Shown here piece by piece: positions 22,257 through 28,299 of a DNA stretch of 28,299 nucleotides. Under the pieces are notes generated by a model, which saw only the letters and a program-made list of their open reading frames with translations, ran no database searches and was not told the DNA's origin. Both the position numbers and the translations under genes were made by a program. Location of the stretch: assembly GCA_001508595.1 (NCBI GenBank), contig LGHA01000002.1, positions 1-28,299 on the forward strand. Direction: 5' to 3'. Position 1 is the first letter of the stretch; each line of letters opens with the position of its first letter. This DNA is from Anaerolineaceae bacterium 46_22. Its GTDB lineage: Bacteria; Chloroflexota; Anaerolineae; Anaerolineales; Anaerolineaceae.

Positions 22257-22694
22257 TTATTTTGGGATTGCGTTGCGAGCCAGCTGATCCACGCGTTCGT
22301 TTAAAGTATTCCCCGCATGACCCTTCACCCATCGCCAGTGGACCTCATGCCGGGCAATTTCCTCATCCAATTTCATCCAAAGGTCAACATTTGCCAATTT
22401 TCCACCTTTGCGTTTCCAGTTACGCCGCTTCCAATTGGGCATCCATAAGGTGATCCCCTTTTTAAGATATTCCGAATCGGTATAGAGCACCACCCGGCAG
22501 GGTTCGGTTAACGCCCGTAATGCTTCCAGGGCAGCGCGTAATTCCATGCGGTTGTTCGTTGTATCCTTCTCACCGCCCGAGATCTCTTTTTCATGCTTGC
22601 CATACCGTAAAATTGCCGCCCAGCCGCCAGGACCAGGATTGCCCTGGCAGGAGCCATCGGTGTAAATGGTTACTCCCGGTCTCTCACCGCTCAT
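22257..22694 (-). CDS. rnhA: Ribonuclease HI
   Basis: Cleaves the RNA strand of RNA-DNA hybrids. The 145-residue protein shows all catalytic positions: Asp13 in [17 protein letters not shown], Glu51 in [13 protein letters not shown], Asp73 in [12 protein letters not shown], the His in [12 protein letters not shown], and the final Asp in NERVDQLA. A basic protrusion segment ([15 protein letters not shown]) matches the handle region of E. coli-type RNase HI. The ATG overlaps the stop of the upstream lipoprotein gene by 4 bases, with AGGGA before it, so it is translated from the same transcript as two membrane-associated genes. This is an unusual setting for a housekeeping nuclease. Confidence 0.97.
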   Translation of the reverse strand: MSGERPGVTIYTDGSCQGNPGPGGWAAILRYGKHEKEISGGEKDTTNNRMELRAALEALRALTEPCRVVLYTDSEYLKKGITLWMPNWKRRNWKRKGGKLANVDLWMKLDEEIARHEVHWRWVKGHAGNTLNERVDQLARNAIPK

Positions 22695-24136
22695 TGTGCA
22701 GTCCCTTCAAGCGATTGGATCATTTCATCAACTTGCTCCAGGATGCCACCAACCTGCGCCTCTTCGATTGCGAACAGGCGGTTGATACCATCCTGCAATA
22801 CCCATCGACCATAACCCCAGGTATCTGAAACTGGCAAATATTGTGCCTGACCCAGCCTGTTATAGGCGCTCTCCCATTGCGGATATGCCAGAACAAAATC
22901 GTCGAGATAATCCATCGCGCTGTTCCTGACAGGCAGCGTAAACATGCTCTGCACCAGCTGAGCCTGCACCTCGGCAGTAAGCAGGTGTTTGGCAAACAAC
23001 CAGGATGCAAGTTGTTCTTCCGGCGTGTTTTCCATGATGAACAAACCGGGGCTGTCCACCATCATCACTTCCCCATCGGGCCCGGGGAAACCTATCACGG
23101 TCCACTGATCCTCATTTTCAAACTGCGCCAACCAGCGTATTTGTAAGGGGATCTGGTCTAATGTTCCTGCAACCATCAGGGCATAATGATCAGAAAAATA
23201 CTGATATGGTTCAGGCTGACGACCAACCCAAATACACCCTTTTGCCGGGGAGTAGAGCTCTTCCAGGTAACCAAAAGCCCTTCGTCCTGCAGCATTATTA
23301 AATTGAAGCATTTCACCTTCAGGGATTTCTCCGCCAAAGGCTGTGTACCAGCTGAACAGGACTGCTGGATCAAAATTCATCAACCAGCCGCCTGTATAAT
23401 CATTTTCGAGATCATCATCAGCAAGGCTTTCAGCTGTGGCAGCGCAGGATTGTGCTGCAAAGTCATCTTCATCTTCAGGATAAGACTCAAAGCCCAATGC
23501 TTCAGCCCAGGTCTGGTTATAAAACAAAACCACCGCTTGCGGTGCAACTGGTAAGGCGGTTAATTCGCCATCCACAGTGAAGGGTTCAAGAAATACTGCG
23601 GGAATATCCTCATTTACATCCTCTCCCATTCCAAATTCGGGATGATTAAAATAAATATTTAACTGCACCATGCCAATATCACCTTCAAGCCACGAGAGCG
23701 CATAAGGATGCACAGCGATCAACCCGGGCAGATCACCTTTTTCAAGATCAGATTGGACTTCCTGCATCAAAACTTCTTCATTGCCCTGGGATTCCGCATC
23801 TACCCAGATTCCCCAGGGATTGGACAATGAGAACTTCATGGCAATATCCTGGAAAACTTCACCCGCCGCGCCTGACCAGGGATGCACAAAACGGATTGAT
23901 ATCCCATCCAGGTCATTCGGATCAACATCAATCTCAGGAAGGGTTTCAGTCGGTGTTGGCTTGGCCTGTTCTTCTTCTGGTGTTGCGCTGGGCTCTGGGG
24001 TATCCCGCAGTTCAAGACTCGGTGTTTCATCCACTGGCGTCACCTGATTGGCACACCCTGCGAATGTAAAAATGAACAAAAGACTGATGAGAAGATAAAG
24101 CCATGTTATGTGATTTGTTGTGATAGATTTCTTCAT
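22691..24136 (-). CDS. Extracellular solute-binding lipoprotein (family 1-like)
   Basis: A 481-residue lipoprotein with a signal peptide ending in the lipobox FAGC (Cys28), then a Pro/Thr/Glu-rich linker to about residue 70. The mature part resembles sugar-type ABC substrate-binding proteins. It shows [25 protein letters not shown] at the start of the fold, [23 protein letters not shown] in the first crossover, an [14 protein letters not shown] segment, and [12 protein letters not shown] and [22 protein letters not shown] in the second lobe. No ABC permease or ATPase is adjacent, so its transporter is encoded elsewhere or it has a sensory role. It overlaps the M50 protease gene upstream and rnhA downstream by 4 bases each. 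Ligand unknown; carbohydrate is a family-level guess. Confidence 0.82.
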   Translation of the reverse strand: MKKSITTNHITWLYLLISLLFIFTFAGCANQVTPVDETPSLELRDTPEPSATPEEEQAKPTPTETLPEIDVDPNDLDGISIRFVHPWSGAAGEVFQDIAMKFSLSNPWGIWVDAESQGNEEVLMQEVQSDLEKGDLPGLIAVHPYALSWLEGDIGMVQLNIYFNHPEFGMGEDVNEDIPAVFLEPFTVDGELTALPVAPQAVVLFYNQTWAEALGFESYPEDEDDFAAQSCAATAESLADDDLENDYTGGWLMNFDPAVLFSWYTAFGGEIPEGEMLQFNNAAGRRAFGYLEELYSPAKGCIWVGRQPEPYQYFSDHYALMVAGTLDQIPLQIRWLAQFENEDQWTVIGFPGPDGEVMMVDSPGLFIMENTPEEQLASWLFAKHLLTAEVQAQLVQSMFTLPVRNSAMDYLDDFVLAYPQWESAYNRLGQAQYLPVSDTWGYGRWVLQDGINRLFAIEEAQVGGILEQVDEMIQSLEGTAQ

Positions 24137-25356
24137 TGTATGATCACCAGGGGTACAGGGATAAAGGTCAGCAAGAATATGATAAGGGCAAGAATACCCA
24201 GGATTTTTCTTTTGCGGTCAATGGGGGTGATCATGTCCAGGGGTTCTGCATAACGGCGCCCAAAGAAGAGCAGCAGGCCAGCCCAAAGCCACCATCCCGA
24301 CCAGAAAAAACCCATCAGCACAAGCGCACCCAGAACAAAGGGATAAAGCTTCTTCGCTTTTTCCTTTCCGAACAAAACAAACAAAATATGTCCGCCGTCC
24401 AATTGTCCCGCCGGTATCAGGTTGATGGCTGTAACAAACAAACCAGCCCAACCTGCCCAGGCAACCGGGTGAATCGTGACGTCCAACCCGCCCAGGGGGA
24501 CTGGCGAGCCGGTGAAAAAGTAACGCAGCCAGTAAACAATGGGGGACAGATCACCATAAGAAGTGGGCTGCGGCAGCAGCTTTCCAAAGGTGAGGTACTT
24601 CGCTATCAAATAGAATAAGGAATTACCCTCAATAAAATGAACATATCCCTCCGGTAAATCGGCTTCAATTGGCCCCAGAGTCGACATACTCAAGCCGATG
24701 AACAATACAGGTATGGCGACGAGCAGCCCAATCAGAGGGCCGGCGACGCCAATATCCATCAGGTGCTTCTTGTTCTTTGGAATTTCCTTCATACTTATAA
24801 ACGCGCCCATTGTCCCAAAAGCACTCAGCGGCATGGGAATAAAATAAGGTAATGTCACCGTTTCGCCGCGTGATTTTCCAACCAAATAATGACCCAATTC
24901 ATGCGCCAATAATATCCCAAGCAGGCTTAATGCAAATGGCCACCCTTGCAAGAGATATTTGAGAAAGTCCAAAAAGGAGCGTTGAAATGGCTGGGTAAAT
25001 TCAGTTTCTGCAAACTGGGCACCGGTGAACATCACACTCAGGATTGTCAGAACAAATAATAGAATATTGACCCAGATCGGGCCGGGTTGTGAAACCGGAA
25101 TCTCATCGACAATGATAATCTCTTGCTGACCTTCTTTTTCTCTGAACAAGGGCAATAAATGATAGTCCTCCAGGAATTCAGCAAGCTGATCGTAAGCTTT
25201 CTCGCTGTCTGAAAGACTCAATTTACCGATGTAGCGGATCCGGTAAGCTTGTTTAGTCCCCCCCATGGTGAGACCCTCAATGTCAAAAATGGTTTTGACG
25301 AATGCTGTTACCTCAGAAAGGTCTACCGTTAAATTCTTTTTATTTTCTCCAACCAT
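24133..25356 (-). CDS. Site-2 protease family (M50) intramembrane metalloprotease
   Basis: A 407-residue polytopic membrane protein. Residues 1-90 form a soluble N-terminal domain, then about six or seven helices follow. Zinc motif HELGH is at 152-156 (LLAHELGHYLVGKSRGE), and the second motif NLIPAGQLDGG, with Asn312 and Asp320, supplies the third ligand. The PYFIPMPLSAFGTMGAFISMKE segment is typical of the EGY-like branch of site-2 proteases found in plants, cyanobacteria and Chloroflexi. Such enzymes cut membrane proteins within the bilayer, often to release regulators; the substrate is not visible. AGGAA stands six bases before the ATG. First gene of a three-gene unit with a solute-binding lipoprotein and RNase HI. 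Confidence 0.92.
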   Translation of the reverse strand: MVGENKKNLTVDLSEVTAFVKTIFDIEGLTMGGTKQAYRIRYIGKLSLSDSEKAYDQLAEFLEDYHLLPLFREKEGQQEIIIVDEIPVSQPGPIWVNILLFVLTILSVMFTGAQFAETEFTQPFQRSFLDFLKYLLQGWPFALSLLGILLAHELGHYLVGKSRGETVTLPYFIPMPLSAFGTMGAFISMKEIPKNKKHLMDIGVAGPLIGLLVAIPVLFIGLSMSTLGPIEADLPEGYVHFIEGNSLFYLIAKYLTFGKLLPQPTSYGDLSPIVYWLRYFFTGSPVPLGGLDVTIHPVAWAGWAGLFVTAINLIPAGQLDGGHILFVLFGKEKAKKLYPFVLGALVLMGFFWSGWWLWAGLLLFFGRRYAEPLDMITPIDRKRKILGILALIIFLLTFIPVPLVIIQ

Positions 25357-25524
25357 TCTTATTCCTATCGTTAAGTTTTTTATTTGTCCAGCGATTCTTA
25401 ATTAAACCACAAAACAGGACTGCATCCAAACTTTCGTTAATTTTATCGCTTGTTGTTAAAATCCGAAATTGTTCAGTTATGATTAACGCTATGGATAAAA
25501 CGATAGTTTGAACGGAAGAAATTT

Positions 25525-26133
25525 ATGGAAAATTTTTCTTATACAAGCATCCAGGATGAATCTTTTGCAAACCTTGATCTCTCTATGGAGGTCATTGAAA
25601 AGGTGACAATGACAGACTGCACATTCACAGGTTGTAATTTAAGTGAAACGGTCCTCACAGCATGCCTGATTGAAAATTGTCAATTCATCAATTGTGATTT
25701 AAGTTTGATGAAAATGCCGCAAACCCATTTCCATGAGACAAAATTCAAAGACTGCCGCATGATGGGGATCAACTGGTGCATGGCAGATTGGGAAGCACGC
25801 AGCCTGATAAAAAAAATTCGTGTGGGTTTTGAAAACTGTCTATTAGACCATTCTATTTTTTCCGGTTTGGATTTGAGCGAAACACAATTCGTCAACTGCA
25901 AAGCCCATCATTTGGATTTCGAAGGAGCAAACCTGATCAAAGCAGTGTTCAGGCGGTCGGATCTTGAAGGAACGCGTTTTGTGAAATGCGACTTGTCAGA
26001 AGCGGATTTCTCCGGTGCAGTCAATTACAGCATCGATGCAAGCCAAAACAAACTCCACAAAACTCGATTTTCACTCCCAGAGGCAATCGCCTTGCTGCAC
26101 GCCCTGGACATCCTTCTTGAGGATGCCGATTAA
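25525..26133 (+). CDS. Pentapeptide-repeat protein, Qnr/McbG-like
   Basis: A 202-residue protein almost entirely of pentapeptide repeats (A/C-D/N-L/F-x-x), which fold as a right-handed quadrilateral beta-helix. Repeats run from about residue 15 to 75 (CTFTGCNLSETVLTACLIEN), break at INWCMADWEAR, and resume at about 110-175 (FSGLDLSETQFVNC, FEGANLIKAVFRRSDLEGTRF). The C-terminus NYSIDASQNKLHKTRFSLPEA is the conserved end of the McbG/Qnr-like branch. In that branch some members mimic DNA and protect gyrase from toxins or quinolones; this activity is not proven for chromosomal relatives. No toxin or bacteriocin gene is adjacent. It appears monocistronic. Confidence 0.88.
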   Translation: MENFSYTSIQDESFANLDLSMEVIEKVTMTDCTFTGCNLSETVLTACLIENCQFINCDLSLMKMPQTHFHETKFKDCRMMGINWCMADWEARSLIKKIRVGFENCLLDHSIFSGLDLSETQFVNCKAHHLDFEGANLIKAVFRRSDLEGTRFVKCDLSEADFSGAVNYSIDASQNKLHKTRFSLPEAIALLHALDILLEDAD

Positions 26134-26209
26134 GGATTATAAATACCAAACGTCACTGAAATAGCACCCTTTCATGGTATCCTTGACATTGAAAGAGACC
26201 GATCAATCT

Positions 26210-26248
26210 ATGTCAGAAAAGGATAAATACCTTGGGGATGCCTCGTAA
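26210..26248 (+). CDS. Possible 12-codon leader ORF overlapping the ABC exporter start
   Basis: ATG at 26210 opens MSEKDKYLGDAS and stops at TAA 26246-26248, just inside the ABC exporter gene in another frame. A weak purine-rich AAAGAGA lies about ten bases before it. Translation of this ORF would terminate beside the exporter start and could couple or attenuate it. It may equally be chance. Confidence 0.25.
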   Translation: MSEKDKYLGDAS

Positions 26249-28145
26249 AAATTGGCGAAGTTACATTCAAGCATCGGACGAAAAACCGCGTTTATCCTGG
26301 GAACTGGTTAAACGCGTTCTGGTGTATGGAAAACCTTATAAATGGCCGATGATCGGCAGCTTAATCTCCATCCTGATTTACACAGGTGTCGCATTGCTCT
26401 CGCCCTTGATCCTGAGACACCTGATCGATTATGCTATCCCGGAAAAAGACATCGACCGACTGCTGCTTTCCGCCGTTGGTTTGCTTATTCTGCCCATTAT
26501 CAGCGGTTTTTTCCAAATCATCACCCGACGGTTGACCGCTCGAATCGGTGAGGGCGTGATATTTGATCTGCGTGTTTCCCTTTATGAGCATCTGCAGCGC
26601 ATGTCCCTGCGTTTCTATACCCATACCCAGCTGGGTGAATTGATCAGCCGATTAAATAATGATGTGGTCGGTGCCCAGACTGCGATCAGTCGAACGCTGG
26701 TCACCCTCGTAACCAATTTTGTAGAGGTGATATCTGTACTGGTGGTGATGTTAAGCCTGGAATGGCGGCTTACATTGATGGGCATAGTGATCCTACCCCT
26801 GTTTATCCTCTCCGCAAGGCGGTTAGGTCGGGTATTCCGTGATATAGCAAGGCGCCAGATGGAGATGAACGCTCGAATGAATGCCACCATGAACGAAACC
26901 CTCAACATCGGTGGGGCTTTATTGGTCAAGTTGTTCGGGCAGCAGCAAACGGAAACCGAGCGTTTCAGCCGCCGTGCCAATGAAGTTAAGAACTTAGGCA
27001 TCCAGCGAGCGACCATGGGGATCGTATTCATGGTCATCATCCATTTGTTGACCGCCGTTGGCACGGCCCTGGTTTACGGCTATGGCGGTTACCTGGTCAT
27101 AATGGAATTGTTTACCCTGGGCACCATCATCGCCTTTGGGGATTACCTCTCGCGCCTGTACACCTCCTTCCAGGGACTGATCAATACCCCCGTCGAATTT
27201 GCCACCTCGATGGTCAGCTTTGAACGCGTCTTTGAAGTAATTGACCTGCCCGTTGACATCGTGGAAAAAACAGATCCCATACCACTTGAGCAAGCGGCAG
27301 GCGAGATCGAATTTGATCATGTCACCTTCAAGTATCCTGATACCAGCGAAGGACTGTTAAGTGATGTTGATCGCCCCTACCTGGCAGAGAATACCGGTGG
27401 CATTCTTTCTGAGGATAAAGAAAAGAGCCTAGGATCCGTCCTTCCTGCGAGCAGTCAGGCGCGTGAGCTGGCACTGGAAGATATCACTTTCAATGCAAAA
27501 CCAGGTGAACTGGTTGCCCTGGTCGGGCCTAGCGGTGCTGGTAAGACCACATTGACTTACCTGATCCCGCGATTATACGATCCCACACAGGGCAACATCC
27601 GCCTGGATGGGCACGACTTACGGGATCTGCCCTTAGAAGACCTTGCACATGCCATCGGGATGGTCACACAGGAAACTTACCTATTCCACGACACCATCCA
27701 GGCAAATCTGCGCTATGCAAACCCAGAAGCGTCCAATGATGAAGTTGTTGATGCTGCAAAAGCTGCCAATATTCACCAGTTCATTTCGGAACTGCCAGAG
27801 GGATATAACACCATTGTTGGCGAACGCGGCTATCGGTTGAGCGGTGGCGAAAAGCAGCGTCTCGCCCTGGCGCGGGTGCTGCTCAAAGATCCACAAATTA
27901 TGATATTGGATGAAGCTACCAGTCATCTTGACAGCGAATCTGAAGCCTTGATCCAGGAAGCTCTTGAGCGGCTGTATGCCAACCGCACCAGCATTGTGAT
28001 CGCTCACCGTTTGAGCACCATCCTTTCGGCGGATTTGATATTGGTAATGGACAAAGGCAGAATCGTGGAGCGCGGTACCCATAGAGAATTGTTAGCTCAG
28101 GGCGGTCTCTATGCTCATTTGTACGAAACCCAGTTTGAGAAATAG
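26238..28145 (+). CDS. ABC exporter, fused permease and ATPase (MsbA/LmrA type)
   Basis: A 635-residue half-transporter that dimerises to export lipids, drugs or peptides. The six-helix ABC membrane domain spans about residues 30-320. The nucleotide-binding domain starts near 355. It has an A-loop Tyr366 (VTFKYP), Walker A GPSGAGKTT from 430, Q-loop VTQETYLF, signature LSGGEKQRLALAR, Walker B IMILDEATSHLD and switch IAHRLST. Between the A-loop strand and the next strand (ALEDITF from 412) are about 44 residues, where typical members have under ten: a polar insertion (TSEGLLSDVDRP...). The ATG at 26238 is chosen; a TTG at 26232, better spaced from AAAGGA, would add two residues. TTGACA at 26183 may be a -35 box, but no good -10 follows. 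Substrate unknown. Confidence 0.93.
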   Translation: MPRKNWRSYIQASDEKPRLSWELVKRVLVYGKPYKWPMIGSLISILIYTGVALLSPLILRHLIDYAIPEKDIDRLLLSAVGLLILPIISGFFQIITRRLTARIGEGVIFDLRVSLYEHLQRMSLRFYTHTQLGELISRLNNDVVGAQTAISRTLVTLVTNFVEVISVLVVMLSLEWRLTLMGIVILPLFILSARRLGRVFRDIARRQMEMNARMNATMNETLNIGGALLVKLFGQQQTETERFSRRANEVKNLGIQRATMGIVFMVIIHLLTAVGTALVYGYGGYLVIMELFTLGTIIAFGDYLSRLYTSFQGLINTPVEFATSMVSFERVFEVIDLPVDIVEKTDPIPLEQAAGEIEFDHVTFKYPDTSEGLLSDVDRPYLAENTGGILSEDKEKSLGSVLPASSQARELALEDITFNAKPGELVALVGPSGAGKTTLTYLIPRLYDPTQGNIRLDGHDLRDLPLEDLAHAIGMVTQETYLFHDTIQANLRYANPEASNDEVVDAAKAANIHQFISELPEGYNTIVGERGYRLSGGEKQRLALARVLLKDPQIMILDEATSHLDSESEALIQEALERLYANRTSIVIAHRLSTILSADLILVMDKGRIVERGTHRELLAQGGLYAHLYETQFEK

Positions 28146-28179
28146 GTGAGTGGTGAGTGGTGAATGGTGAATGGTGTGT
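28145..28179 (+). repeat. Heptamer tandem repeat (GGTGART, five copies)
   Basis: GGTGAGT, GGTGAGT, GGTGAAT, GGTGAAT, GGTGTGT in direct succession, beginning at the last base of the ABC exporter stop codon. The following bases to 28299 hold no clear gene; TGTGTT-TTC-AACACA at 28271-28285 is a small hairpin. Confidence 0.85.
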
Positions 28180-28299
28180 CGTCCTGATATACGTTTGCAG
28201 TTGTAGATACCGTAATAAAAGTCAAGAGCCAAAATTGAATTGAGCGCCATAATTTGGGTCAAAAGGCTTTTGTGTTTTCAACACACCATAAGCTAGATG

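Noticed and set aside
1..28299. CRISPR array, insertion sequence, prophage or tRNA genes
   Set aside because: No spaced direct repeats, transposase, integrase or cloverleaf was found; gaps between genes are short and contain only control signals.

Overview
The window looks like chromosomal DNA from an anaerobic member of the Chloroflexota, most likely class Anaerolineae. This is inferred from gene content and protein style: extracytoplasmic proteins carry Pro-Thr linkers just after an N-terminal anchor, a CIRCE element controls groESL, there is a bifunctional-nuclease (DUF151) protein, and dnaB is followed by a DnaD-like gene. No rRNA, tRNA, CRISPR array, insertion sequence or phage gene was seen.

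Layout. 1-1969: groEL (its 3' end lies outside the window) and groES on the minus strand behind a perfect CIRCE operator. 2057-4781: two tandem paralogous membrane-anchored TPR proteins (minus). 4960-6982: a small CopD-like membrane protein, a Crp/Fnr regulator and 6-phosphogluconolactonase (minus), with a Crp/Fnr-style palindrome in front of the membrane protein gene. 7142-8976: a DnaJ/CbpA-type co-chaperone and a PlsC-type acyltransferase, each with its own terminator. 9114-11197: a HAD phosphatase coupled by a 4-base overlap to an anchored zinc metallopeptidase. 11327-11995: an OmpR-type response regulator with a degenerate receiver.

12315-16385 (plus): the bifunctional nuclease, then a replication-initiation cluster of DnaB helicase, a DnaD-like protein and an unusual helicase loader in which the DnaC/DnaI AAA+ domain is present twice in one chain. 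16563-17480: an EamA transporter (minus).

17575-21143 (plus) is a copper operon: a clear promoter, a CsoR-type operator, csoR, copZ, copA and, last, an anchored rhodanese. The rhodanese reading frame is interrupted by TGA in the active-site loop (Y-C-T-TGA-P), continues with intact rhodanese sequence, and is followed at the right distance by a GC-rich hairpin with G in its loop. I read this as a selenocysteine codon with a bacterial SECIS, making the last gene of the copper operon a selenoprotein. This is the most interesting object in the window.

21175-25356 (minus): a secreted protein with a duplicated two-cysteine domain of unknown function, then a three-gene unit joined by ATGA overlaps (M50 site-2 protease, orphan solute-binding lipoprotein, RNase HI). 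25525-28145 (plus): a Qnr/McbG-like pentapeptide-repeat protein and an MsbA-like ABC exporter whose nucleotide-binding domain carries an insertion, ending in a heptamer tandem repeat.
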